DNA from: Breviolum minutum Mf 1.05b.01
Taxonomy: Eukaryota; Sar; Dinophyceae; Suessiales; Symbiodiniaceae
DNA: 64,000 bases
Assembly (NCBI GenBank): GCA_000507305.1
Contig: DF239656.1
Location: 111,752 to 175,751, forward strand
Reading direction: 5' to 3'
Made by a program: the position numbers and the translations under genes. Below the pieces are notes generated by a model, which saw only the letters and a program-made list of their open reading frames with translations, did no database searches and was not told the origin of the DNA. This document shows positions 21,552 through 31,526 of the stretch, piece after piece (positions within the stretch are counted from its first letter, which is position 1; every line of letters starts with the position of its first letter).

Positions 21552-23046
21552 TTCAGGCGCAATGGTTAGGTCGAGTTCACTCCCTAGTGGTCCTAATCCC
21601 TTCTGGTCTGAAAGGAATAGAACTGAGTGGGCACTACGTCAAGCTAGACCAAGTGACTTACCTATGGGAGTAGAAACCCCACAAAACCTTCCAGTTCCTG
21701 AGAATGGCTCTGACTGGGGTGGCAGCCAAAGACCGTCTCCAGTGCCGCTGAAGTCAGGGGAGGTTAGGACTGGAAGACCAAGATCAAGAAGCGCTGTGGA
21801 GCGTGATGCTGTTGCACAAGGGCATGCAGCTCGAGCGTCTGGTGATCAGAGTGTGGGGGCATATCGCACTCCTCCTAGTAGCTGGGTTGACAAGGACAAG
21901 TCTGGCCTGGTGGAACCTGGGGAGGATAGTGATCTTGGAATCAAGACTGAAGGGGCCATGCCGCCAATGAGTGCTGAGCAGAAGACTGAGGGTGAATTCT
22001 TCGGCACTGCAGAACCAGAGGTGAAAACTCTGGAGGGGGCAGTGGGAGAAGAAGTAGTGAAACTTCTAGTGGAGCAGAATCAACTGCTGCAAGAAGAGGT
22101 GAGAAGGTTGAGTGCTCGTGTGAGTGACTCAACGGTGAAGTCTTGGTCGGCTGTTAGCAGTGGTTCTTGGGGAGGAGAGGGACAACCTTCTCCACCTCCC
22201 CCACCTCCACCTGGGAGCCCTATGAGGATGAAGAGATTGGAGTCTCCGTTAAGGACCACACCTGGAGGAACAGCTGTTCCTGCAGGCCCTCCTCCGGAAG
22301 ATGGTGTGAAGTATGGCGAGGTGCCAAGCTTCCCAAGGATGTACAGTGCAGAGCCGTCATACTATGTGCCGGTGGACGTCGAGTACAAGAGTGGCAGGAT
22401 GGGTGATCTGAGGTACCGAGCCTTAGAGAGCCAAGTGAGCCAACTACAAGAAGCTTTGAAGGAGTATGCAGTTAAGAGTAAGCTGCAGAGTGAGTACTGG
22501 AGGACTCCAGTGCACTATGAAGGTGGCCTGGCTGGGCCTCCGGGATGGTTGGCTGATCATGGACATGAGTTGAATCGAGTGGCAAGAAACGGTGTGCTAG
22601 ATCGAGGAGTATACCATGGAGATCGGGCTGGCAGTGGTCGAGATGGACTACCCGGAAATGATCGGGCTTTTGCAGCTGGTGACCAAGTATGCCATGGTGA
22701 TCGGGCTAGCAGTGGTCGAGATGGACTACCTGGAAGTGATCGGGCTTTTGCAGGTGATCGAGTATGTCATCAAGGTCGGGCTGGCAATGGTCGAGACTGC
22801 GAAGAAGGAGACAGTCGGGCTTTTGCGAATGATGGTGGTGTATGTCATCGCGATCGGGCTAGCAGTGGTCGAGAAGAAGTATGTGGCGACGGTCGGGCTT
22901 GGGCAAGGAGCGACGATCTATGTCCAGGAGATCGGGCTTTTTGGCGTCGAGATCAAGAATGTCATGAAGATCGTCCAGGAGCAGACCAACCAGGAGACCA
23001 AGGAGGGAATGGAACCTTGGGTCGTTGGTGGCAAGAGAGGACGTGA
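21541..23046 (+). CDS. copia gag, N-terminal segment
   Basis: Opens with ATG inside the primer-binding site and reads 501 residues. It is hydrophilic and Pro/Ser/Gly-rich, with two probable coiled coils (LLVEQNQLLQEEVRRLSARV near residue 175; RYRALESQVSQLQEALKEYA near 295) and a proline run near 220. From about residue 350 it contains diverging repeats of the type GDRASSGRDGLPG-DRAFA. The recognisable capsid-like core lies in the next frame (+1), so a frameshift somewhere in 22.6-23.05 kb is needed to join them. This segment ends at a stop soon after the repeats. RNA binding or particle assembly is the expected role by analogy only. Confidence 0.75.
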   Translation: MSPTSGAMVRSSSLPSGPNPFWSERNRTEWALRQARPSDLPMGVETPQNLPVPENGSDWGGSQRPSPVPLKSGEVRTGRPRSRSAVERDAVAQGHAARASGDQSVGAYRTPPSSWVDKDKSGLVEPGEDSDLGIKTEGAMPPMSAEQKTEGEFFGTAEPEVKTLEGAVGEEVVKLLVEQNQLLQEEVRRLSARVSDSTVKSWSAVSSGSWGGEGQPSPPPPPPPGSPMRMKRLESPLRTTPGGTAVPAGPPPEDGVKYGEVPSFPRMYSAEPSYYVPVDVEYKSGRMGDLRYRALESQVSQLQEALKEYAVKSKLQSEYWRTPVHYEGGLAGPPGWLADHGHELNRVARNGVLDRGVYHGDRAGSGRDGLPGNDRAFAAGDQVCHGDRASSGRDGLPGSDRAFAGDRVCHQGRAGNGRDCEEGDSRAFANDGGVCHRDRASSGREEVCGDGRAWARSDDLCPGDRAFWRRDQECHEDRPGADQPGDQGGNGTLGRWWQERT

Positions 23047-24666
23047 TGAGGATGGAGCAGAAGAAGAGCAGCTGAAATCTATACCAGTGGTGCTGCCTTT
23101 GCTACCGGTTCCACATGGTCAGGATGCGTCGTTGGCAGCTGGAGATTGGATCGTTCAAATACGTCCACTACTTGGTGACCTAGCCCCCCATGCGTTACAA
23201 TGGTGGGACTGCCTCATGGAGAAAACAATGGAGCAGTACAAGAAATGGCTTTGTGCGTCGCCACTGGAGAGGTTGGCCATTGGTCCACCAGAGCTGGTTA
23301 TGTACTGTCATGGAAGACCACGTTTGGAGATGAGGATAACAAGCCTTTTGTTGGCAGCCCTTCCCAAGGGTTTGAAGGAGGAGCTCATAGCTGCGAGGCA
23401 GTTGAACGTTGGGGCTGTGATGTTCAAAGTACTGAAAACATTTCAACCAGGAGGGTTGGCCGAAAGATCAACGACACTGAATGCCTTAGTCAACGTGGAG
23501 TCTGCCAATACACCGTCCCAGGCGGTGGAGAAGCTGAGATTGTGGAAACGGAGACAATTGAGGGCCCAAGAATTACAGGCCACATTACCAGACCCATCGA
23601 TCATGATCAGAGCGTTAACCCAGATCATCGAGAAGTTACTTCCAACAGCACCGCAAGCTCAGTTTCGCATCCAAGCGTTCAGGATGCAGAGCCGCCTTGA
23701 TGTCCAACCAACCGCCCAGAACCTGGAGTCGTACTACCAGTTTCTTTTGGCTGAAGCTGAAACACTGGCTCACAATCCGGAAAGAGTTGAGGAGGATAAA
23801 GAGAATCCCCAAGTGAAGGCGTTGACAGTTGCCTCAACCGGAGGGATGAAGGAGAGATCAACAATACCCTGCAAGTGGTGGGGGCATGAGGATGGATGCA
23901 GAGCTGGACGTTCCCATGATGCACAACTACCCGGCAAGTCGTCTCGCTGTTGGTTGTGCTCGGCAAAGAATCACAGAAAGAATGAGTGTCCAACACGAAA
24001 AGAAGACTCACCGTCGAAGACTCCGCCAGTGAGGGGGGAGAATGGAGAAGGTGCAAAAGGTGGTGGAAAAAAGGGCAATGGCAAGGGGAAGGCGAAAAGT
24101 TCGAATGGTTCAAGCTCGTCTTTGTCGTCAAGGCCCTCTACTACAAGTGCAAAGCCTGAAGAAGATGAAGAAAAACCAAAGGGTGAGGAGATGAAGCCAG
24201 CAGTGAAGACAGCAGTGAGTTCTGAAGCTACTGGTGAAAGCAGAGTTGATGGTGGTGCTGGTGAATTACTGACGGAGGTGACCAGTCTGCTCAAATCCCT
24301 TCGTCTACAACCACCCCAACTGCGTGCATATCAGCTGAAGAAGATCGATGGTGTGGGTAGCAAGGCGACTCTATTAGATGGTGGAGCCACACACTGCCTG
24401 CGGAAAACTGAGAATGAAAGAGAATGGGAGGAATCTCTTCCCGTCAAGGTTCAGCTTGCAAGTGGAGAAGCATCTATGAGGATGCATCCTAGGAAGAAAA
24501 CGTTGCTGGTAAACCAGGAGGTGCAGAACATCATCCCGGTTAGCAAGATGACAGAGTTGGGATATGAAGTGAAGTGGATGAAGTCAGGATGCCAAGTTCA
24601 TGGACCTCAAGGAGAACGACTTGAGGTGGACATGGAGCAAGGGTGCCCAGTGGTAAGTGAGGCCAT
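23047..24666 (+). CDS. copia gag core, zinc knuckle and protease
   Basis: This frame is open from 22616 to 24766, but only the part after the repeats looks real. The capsid-like core starts near AAGDWIVQIRPLLGDLAPHA and runs about 230 residues, including WWDCLMEK and VLKTFQPGGLAER, a pattern I recall from dinoflagellate copia Gag. A CCHC zinc knuckle, CWLCSAKNHRKNEC (C-x2-C-x4-H-x4-C), follows a Cys/His-rich stretch. The aspartic protease active site is LLDGGATHCL; the canonical DSG is here DGG. After GCPVV a single-base shift near 24668 leads into the pol frame. Expected roles are particle formation, RNA binding and polyprotein cleavage. Confidence 0.85.
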
Positions 24667-27600
24667 TGGATTTAGAGAAGTTGGCCCAAGAAGCAAGGAG
24701 CATCTTCCCAAATGTTCCAACACACTTGCTGGAGAGGATCCCGTGCTCTACAATGTGGAAGGGTGAAGAGCTACCTTTCAACAGAAGACGTAGGAGGCAG
24801 ATAGCTCAGGCGAAAACGGTGGTCCTGCATCTATTCTCAGGTGTTGAGGACCCGAAGTGGAAACGTCAAGAAGGCAATGGTGTGGTGGTGATCACACTGG
24901 ACATCCTGCATGGAGGTGATCTGTTGCACAACGAGAGTTTGGTTGGTTGGATCCAGGAGATGGCTATGACGGGTCGTGTTAACCTTTGGTTAGCTGGACC
25001 GCCTTGCCGTTCAGTTTCGGCTCTTCGGTGCAAGGATGATGGTGGTCCAGTGCAACTTCGAGGCAGAGAAGAAGGCAGATTTGGTCTCCCTGGGCTTGGA
25101 CCCAGACTTCAACAAATGGTGGACGGAGACTCGCTGCTTTGGCTGAGGATGTTATTCTGGATGCATCTTAGTGCAAGGAGTGGTGCTCAGTCGGAGTACC
25201 TGGTGGAGCAGCCGTTGGATCCTCAAGAATGGTGGAGCAAGGAGATTCCAGCGTCAGGCCTGCCGTCTTTAATGGTTTGGGAGGAGTCACGAACAGTGTT
25301 TGAGGAGTTGAAGCTCGACATTGTGAGAATAGAACAAGGGGCTCTGGGGCTGGCGACTCCAAAACCCACGATGTTGGCGACAAATGTCAGTGAGATCAAG
25401 GCAATCGATGGCTTGAGGAGTGACAGCTATGACCCAACAGCTTGGAACCTTCCGCTGGAAGAACGAATCGAGAAGTCCAAGAAGCTGGCAACTTGGGCCC
25501 CGGGGTTGAAGTCGATTCTGTTTGAGGTGATCAAAAGAGTCCACAACAAAACTCCACCGAAGCTTAGAGTGCTGACCGTGAAGGAGCGCCAAGAAGTTCA
25601 AGCATGGCAAGATCATCATAGAGCTGGCCATCTTCCCTTTAGAAAAGACTGTCCTACATGCCTTCTTGGAGCTGGAAAGGATAGATATCACAAAAGACTT
25701 GGATGCCCAACCTCATATACTTTGTCGATGGACATCATGGGTCCTTTTTGTTCGGGCACGGATCAGGCTGTTAATGGGTGCAGGTATGCGTTGGTTGGAG
25801 TCTACACAGTCCCCATTGATGGCAAAGGCGATCCACTACCTGAAGGACTTCAAATGTTGAAGACTGCCCAGAGGACAGAGGAGGATTGGGAGGAAGAGGA
25901 AGCCCAAATCGAAGGAAGTGATCAAGCTCAGCCTTGGGAACAGGAGGATGCTACTGAGGAGGGCCTACAAGATGATTCTCCTGCAGTGGTTCGTCAACAG
26001 CAAGTGCTGGAAGCAAAATGGAAGGAGTTCATCAAGGACAGGAGGTCCCAACCGGTCGTCAATGTCACGTTTGGAGTGCCTTTGCGAAGCAGAGAAGCTG
26101 GTGACGTCATAGCAGCAACTGCCACCATCTTTGCCAAAGTCCGGGCTATGAGATTGCCGGTCACAAGGGTCCACACGGACCGTGCTCGCGAGTTTGCTGG
26201 ATCCAAATTCCAGCAATGGACAAGAGATAGAGACATCTTTCACACGATGTGTGCTGGAAGTGAGCCGCAGGCCAACTCGCGTGCTGAACGTGAACTTGGA
26301 GCTTTGAAGGCTCAGATGAGGACTTTACTGTTGGGATCCGCAGCACCTCTTCACTATTGGCCGCTGGCTTTTCGGCAGAGTGTCGAGATGCGGCAAAGAT
26401 CACAGTTGAGGAAGCTTGGAATTCTTCTACCTCAACTACTTCCTTTCGGTGCCCGTGCTGTAGTTCGTCGGAAGGAGTGGCATCATCGTGCTGATCCATT
26501 CCGTTGGCCAATGATGAAGGTTCGACTATGGGGCCCTGCTGGTGACATGGCAGCTTCAACGCAGGGGTACTATGTGGAGGATGAGAACGGCAAATTTCTT
26601 CGATCCACTGTTGTCATGATTCCTTCAAGTGTGGCTGAACCTCAGGGACCTGTTGGTGAACCTCAGTCGAATGGTGTTGCAGGAGAAGCACTTGGTTCGG
26701 GGGAGGTGCTATCCCTGGAAACGGGGGAGACTGAAGAACAAGGACAAGTTCAACCTGAAAAAGAAGAAAAAGGCCCAGCCGATCCAGACATTTTGTCTGG
26801 GGGGGAGGAAGAAGATGGTGAAGATCAACGTCCTTTTCTTGGAGTACAAGAACTTCAAGGCATGGAGTGTGGAGTAGTTTTGGAAGAAGTGAAGGACAAT
26901 AAAAATCTTCGACCACTAGCACAACATGATGCTCCGAAAAGAAGGTATATGATGAAAGCACCACCAATTGCTTCTATGGGGTTTCCTATGGTCTACAAGC
27001 TGGAGGCAGAGCACCAAGAGGAAACAGGGGCGCCTAACAGTTGGAACGGTGGCTCAAGTCCAACGGCCCTTGAAAGAGAGGCTTTTGAGAGGATTGGTGT
27101 CAACCAGCATTGGTTACTTGGCCAATGGATTGGTGAAGCTTCGAGACTGATCGAAGATGGGAAAGGAGGTGAGGAAGAAGTGAGACTGATCAACAGTGTT
27201 CAGGAGGAGAGAAAGGCTTTGGAACAACTGCTTTCGATGAGCAGAGTGTGCAAACTTCAAGGAGGTGGTGATGAAAGTGGTGATCAAGAGGTACTTCAGA
27301 CAAAGACAGTACCTATGGACGAAGTACGAAGGAATGTCCAAAGCTGGACACCAGCCTTTGCTGAAGAGGTGAAAAGCCTTACTGAAAGGGCGTTGAAACC
27401 AATTGGAGAAGAGGAGTTTCGTGCTTTGATGGAAGGTCCTGACGAAGTTGAATGCCTGCCGATGAAAGGCGTTGCGACCATCAAGGCTGGTGGTAGAATG
27501 AAAGGTAGGGTGGTAGTTTGCGGCAACTACGCATCTGAAAAACATGATGAGGGGTTGGATAACTCTGCCAGTGGGGTTGACAGTGTTTGCATCCGTACAA

Positions 27601-27785
27601 TGGCAAACTTGGCGGTCCATAGAGGTTGGACTGCATCCACAATAGATGTAAAGGGAGCATTTCTCTTGGCTCCAAGACGATCAGCTTCGAAACGAATCAC
27701 AATTGGAGAGCCGCCGTCTATTCTCAAGACGATGGGATTGGTAGCTCCAGGTGAGCGTTGGCTGATTCGCCATGCACTTTACGGG
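24657..27785 (+). CDS. copia pol: methyltransferase-like domain, integrase, RT N-half
   Basis: Numbering from 24657, which is not a true start. Residues about 50-195 carry VVLHLFSG (57), WLAGPPCRS (111) and YLVEQP (181), resembling motifs I, IV (Pro-Cys catalytic loop) and VI of cytosine-5 DNA methyltransferases. Integrase follows: a zinc-binding H321-x3-H325 ... C332-x2-C335, then catalytic D359 (SMDIMGPF), D508 (HTDRAREF) and E544 (SRAERELG), i.e. a D,D35E triad. About 80 acidic residues (388-465) are inserted between the first two aspartates. Reverse transcriptase starts near 885, with the first catalytic Asp in TIDVKGAFLLAP. The frame is lost at base 27786, just after ALYG; the RT continues in the next frame. 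Confidence 0.9.
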
Positions 27786-27786
27786 A

Positions 27787-28212
27787 CTACAAGAAAGTCC
27801 TGGTGATTGGGGGGCTCACCGTGACCAAACCCTCAGGACTTTGACCTGGAAAGTTCATGGAGAAGAGTGTCATTTGGTGCCAACCGCAGAGAAGCACGTG
27901 TGGAGGGTGCAGAAGTCTGGCAACAACCCTGAGGAGAGCGGCTTCTTGCTAACGTATGTCGATGATTTGCTCGTTCTTGGAGTTGAAGATCATGTTCGAG
28001 CGTTGACAACGAAGCTCAGTGAAACTTGGCAGTGCTCTCCACCAGATTTCTTGGCAGAAGGTTCAAGCATGAGATTTTGTGGGTTTGAGTTTGTCCAACA
28101 AGGTGAGAATTGGAAGCTTTGTCAAACGGGATACACCAAAGATCTCTTGGCAAGGTACAACATCACCAGTGGGGAAACGGTACCACTTCCCAAACTCCCA
28201 GATGAAGATGAG
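27787..28212 (+). CDS. copia reverse transcriptase, C-terminal half
   Basis: Resumes at LQESPGDWGAHRD, the usual continuation after ALYG in copia RT, if one A at 27786 is ignored. It carries the catalytic YVDD box (LLTYVDDLLVLG) and the thumb-like FCGFEF stretch. After LPDEDE the reading jumps to another frame near 28212-28225. Only about 11 bases separate this from TRTRPDV, where related elements have a longer stretch, so a small deletion is likely. The frame itself stays open to 28296. Confidence 0.88.
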
Positions 28213-28220
28213 GCTGTGGC

Positions 28221-29996
28221 ACAAGGACGAGGCCAGATGTGTGTTTTGCAATTGGCACACTGGGAAGGATGGTGCACAAGAGACCCAAGCTTGTGAAGGA
28301 ACTTGGACTCCATGTTCTTCGTTGTCTCTGGAGCTCGAGTGAAATGGGCTTGGTGTATCAACCCTGCAAACCTGGAGATCTAGGCCACAGTGAACATCTG
28401 CAAGTGCCTAGAAGTGTCAATCGTTTGGAGGTGTACGCTGACATCAGTTACTCTCCGGCAAGGGAGGGGTACCGATCAATTCAGTGCTTGGTGGTGGAAC
28501 ATGGTGGAAATGTGGTTTGCTGGGAATCCTCCAGGCAGCCATTCATCTGCCACTCAACGGCAGAATCAGAATTGATTAGCTACTCGGAGGGCCACCAGCT
28601 TGGTGAAGCTTTGTCGGAGCTCCTCAAAACAGTTGGCAATCCTGTGTCGTGCCTGCTGTACGGAGACAATGTTGCAGCGATTGCTTCAGTCAACAACGAA
28701 ACTGGAAGTTGGCGTACCAGGCATTTGAGGTTAAGGGCTTGCTGTCTTCGTGATGCAGTGAGCCGTGAGAACCCCATTTGGACGATTAGATGGTTAGCAG
28801 GCTCGAAACTACTTGCTGATGGAGGTACAAAGCCTCTTCAGGGCGATAGTTTTTTGCAGTTTAGGGCGAAGCTTAGGGTAGCCACTGGTGTAGAGAGCTC
28901 CGAGGTAGCTTTGCGGGCGGTTAGTGATGTGTCACCAAGTTTTGATTTCAAGAAGTGCCAGGGCATTTTACTTGGCGGCGTAGCTCTTTTAGCGACTGGT
29001 CAGTGGTCGTTAGCTGTAGTGCTCTTAGTTGTAGTGGTAGGTATTTTGAAGGTGTTGGTGGGAACAAGACCGGAAACAAAAGATGCCCAAGGGCCGAAAC
29101 CAAGACCACAACAAGAGCGCAACAAGATTGAGGAGGGGAGCGCCAACAATGTAAACCCCCTGGGATTCGACCGGAGTGGCACGGTCACCCTTAGGAAATG
29201 TTGTCCGGCGCAACAAGGTTTTGGGGATGAGACGCAAAGTGCTGCAGCACCGAGCTTGCGGATGATGAGGGCAAATGAGCAGGTGCTTGGGGACGGAGAT
29301 CAACTACCAGTACGTCCTAAACGCAGAGCACAAGAGTCATCAGCTGCAGCACGTGGAAGGGCTGCGCATGGAAGACCATTGGTGCTGGGTAGCAATGAAG
29401 AGGGAGAAGAACGAGCAAGTGGTAGTGGAGAACCAATTGCTACGGCTGAAGGTGGACGTGGTGGAGCAGCAGCTGCACCAAGGAGAAGACTCACACCTAT
29501 GCCACCATTCCAAAGGTCAGAAAGAACTGGGGCGATGATGTACCAGTTCCCTTTGCTGCAACAACCTGTTACAGACCCACCTCGAGATCTCAGAGTCCTT
29601 ACTAGGTTGCCTTCGCTGCAAGATTCTCCAAATGCAGTGGCAGTGTGGGACTTAGAGCACTTTCAAAGGTCCCCGGGTGGGTCAGACCGCTGGATAACGT
29701 GGTGGGACCGCAGTGGAATTCTTGTGAGGCAGCATGGAACAACAAGAAGGCGATGCTTTGTACCGTTGCATCGTTCAATTCCGATCGATTCTACCAGCGT
29801 GTTGTCCCAGAGGTGCACTGTGATGTTTTTCGAGAACTCTCAGATAGGAAGAGAGGTGCACTTTGATGATTGGACAGCTCGCACTTGGCAGGTAGATCAG
29901 CTGTGGAGGGGTTTCACAATTTTTGACTTTAGATCCGAAGACCCGTTGATCAATACATCCGGAAGTGATGGATCATATGAGTTGGTACAGGACTAA
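28221..29996 (+). CDS. copia RNase H plus membrane-anchored C-terminal extension
   Basis: Begins with TRTRPDVCFAIGTLGRMVHK, the usual lead-in to copia RNase H. The catalytic acidic residues appear in order: D in EVYADISYS, E in STAESEL, D in LLYGDNVAAI and D in LLADGGTKPL. About 40 residues later is a strongly hydrophobic stretch (ILLGGVALLATG ... VVLLVVVVGILKVLVG) that would span a membrane once. A further 300 or so residues follow: a low-complexity Arg/Ala/Gly part, then a compact Trp-rich part (SDRWITWWDRSGILVRQHGT; VDQLWRGFTIFDFR), ending at TAA 29994. Ordinary copia polyproteins stop after RNase H. The function of the extension is unknown; an envelope-like or membrane-targeting role is speculation. 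Confidence 0.88.
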   Translation, partial: TRTRPDVCFAIGTLGRMVHKRPKLVKELGLHVLRCLWSSSEMGLVYQPCKPGDLGHSEHLQVPRSVNRLEVYADISYSPAREGYRSIQCLVVEHGGNVVCWESSRQPFICHSTAESELISYSEGHQLGEALSELLKTVGNPVSCLLYGDNVAAIASVNNETGSWRTRHLRLRACCLRDAVSRENPIWTIRWLAGSKLLADGGTKPLQGDSFLQFRAKLRVATGVESSEVALRAVSDVSPSFDFKKCQGILLGGVALLATGQWSLAVVLLVVVVGILKVLVGTRPETKDAQGPKPRPQQERNKIEEGSANNVNPLGFDRSGTVTLRKCCPAQQGFGDETQSAAAPSLRMMRANEQVLGDGDQLPVRPKRRAQESSAAARGRAAHGRPLVLGSNEEGEERASGSGEPIATAEGGRGGAAAAPRRRLTPMPPFQRSERTGAMMYQFPLLQQPVTDPPRDLRVLTRLPSLQDSPNAVAVWDLEHFQRSPGGSDRWITWWDRSGILVRQHGTTRRRCFVPLHRSIPIDSTSVLSQRCTVMFFENSQIGREVHFDDWTARTWQVDQLWRGFTIFDFRSEDPLINTSGSDGSYELVQD

Positions 29997-30030
29997 ATTA
30001 GGCCTTGAGTCGATTGATACTAGAACGTAT

Positions 30031-30040
30031 CAAGGGGGAG
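30031..30040 (+). promoter_or_regulatory. Polypurine tract of copia element
   Basis: CAAGGGGGAG lies directly before the 3' LTR, matching the purine tract that primes plus-strand synthesis. It closely resembles the copia tract of plants. Confidence 0.9.
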
Positions 30041-30161
30041 TGTGAATCACATTTCCAGTTGCACCATTGATGTTTGGTGGGATTCAGTCATACCCGGTCT
30101 GTGAAGGCCTTTTTTGCATCTCAAGTGAAAACAGGGCGTTACTTGCGAGTCACGTTCAATA
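30041..30161 (+). repeat. 3' LTR of copia element
   Basis: 121 bp, identical to 21416-21536, ending CACGTTCAATA and followed by the target duplication CTTTT. Confidence 0.93.
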
Positions 30162-30165
30162 CTTT
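30162..30165. other. Target-site duplication, right (CTTT)
   Basis: CTTT(T) after the 3' LTR repeats the bases before the 5' LTR. Confidence 0.65.
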
Positions 30166-30390
30166 TTATTGTGAATTTCAATAGTTTCTTATTGTTGCCA
30201 TTTTTTTCTTTCTTTTCTTTTTCAAAGACTCATGTGTATATATAGGATATAACTGATATAACTAATCTATTTTTGATTTCATTTCTTCTTTTTTAACCCC
30301 CGAAATTTAACAGCTTGCCTTTGAAAAGTCGCCATCCTAACTTGCAACCATCATGTTTTGAGTGACGAGCTGTTAGATTTCAGTACGGCG

Positions 30391-30533
30391 TACTTGGAGG
30401 ATCACCCCTTTAGGAGCAGGTGTTAGTTAAGGGGGTAAACCAAGCCATTTATAAGTTGACCAACCCGATCTTTAGGGGACTTTCGATCACCATGGTTATG
30501 AACCACCTACTAAATGGGATTATCCTCCAAGTA
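30391..30533. repeat. F3 MITE
   Basis: TACTTGGAGGATCACCCC on the left, GGATTATCCTCCAAGTA on the right. Confidence 0.85.
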
Positions 30534-31077
30534 TGTTGCTTTTCTTCTTCCAAAGTTCCCTTGCTGGCAGACCTGCATGACTACTTGGTGGCGAAAATGG
30601 TAGTAATCGCAACGATCGTTAGTAAGTTGGGTGATCTCATATCATCATATTCATCAACGTTTTGGGTGGCAAAGCATATTAATAAGCGTTAATAATATTC
30701 ATTGCGTCATCATCATTCTATTGAAACCATCATCGTCCCCTAGGTTGGGTGATTAAGATATCATATTTGGGCTATAGGCTATAGGTGACGAATTTCAACC
30801 AACTTCCAGGTTTGATTATAATCATGGGTAGTGGCCAAAACAATGGCTATTTAGTTTATATAGGGGATTATTCTATCCCGTTATGAACCAATCAGGATTT
30901 CATGGTTTATGTCATAGTGTTAGGGTTTTGTTGCCGTTGCTTACTTGGAACTAGTTAATACCTGGAACTCCAAAGCAACCGTTCTTTGATGGATGTTTTG
31001 GTTAAACAACCATGTCCGAACAAGATATTTGGAGTCATCCAACTGAAAAAAAACGAACAAAACATGCCTTCTTATAG

Positions 31078-31228
31078 GGTAGAAGGTGGACTCCCTACGA
31101 TCGTTATAAATGGAGTTATGAGACCCCTATAAATGGCTTTGTAAGGGGTAACTGGGAGTATTTCACCCCTCTAAGTGAAGTTATTTCACCTCTACTTATG
31201 ACTGGTGGGGCCGGGCCCACCTTATACC
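31078..31228. repeat. F2 MITE
   Basis: AGAAGGTGGACTCCCTACGA to GGGGCCGGGCCCACCTTATA with the TTATAAATGGAGTTAT core. Confidence 0.82.
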
Positions 31229-31526
31229 AGCGCCTGGTACCATTTTCACTTAGAGCGATGGAAAAAAAAACTGGTTGTTTCGGCTGTATAGAGGGGATGA
31301 AATCCTACCCAGTTATATAGAGATTATAATAAACCATTATAAGGATCCCTATTAACCAACCAGGATTCAATGGAAAGTAGTAAGTTTTTTTTTTTCGTGG
31401 CTCACTTCAGGCCGGAGATCTTGGATGAAACTTCGCCACCGGAGAATTTTGATGTTCGACATCGAAGCTTTGATCAGTTAGTCACGTTGGCGGGAATTTT
31501 TGCGGGGGTGACCAGTGTCCAAGACA

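Larger units (their letters stand above)
21416..30161 (+). mobile_element. Full-length Ty1/copia retrotransposon (8.7 kb)
   Basis: Two identical 121-bp LTRs bound a complete set of parts. In order these are a primer-binding site, gag, CCHC zinc knuckle, aspartic protease, a methyltransferase-like domain, integrase, reverse transcriptase, RNase H, a membrane segment with a long C-terminal extension, and a purine tract. Integrase before reverse transcriptase defines the copia order. The short target duplication shows that both ends are original. Identical LTRs suggest a recent insertion, yet the coding frame is broken at about 22.6-23.05 kb, 24.66 kb, 27786 and 28.21 kb. The element is therefore either defective and moved by proteins made elsewhere, or carries sequencing errors, or uses frameshifts. 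Several flanking repeats are older, but none lies inside the element. Confidence 0.95.

Noticed and set aside
22616..23046. Hydrophobic repeats in the +1 frame of gag as a membrane protein
   Set aside because: Most likely a shadow of the repeat read in the wrong frame; the charged repeat in the N-terminal frame is the simpler reading.
26614..27620. Minus-strand open frames within the copia pol gene
   Set aside because: Antisense shadows of a strong plus-strand coding region.
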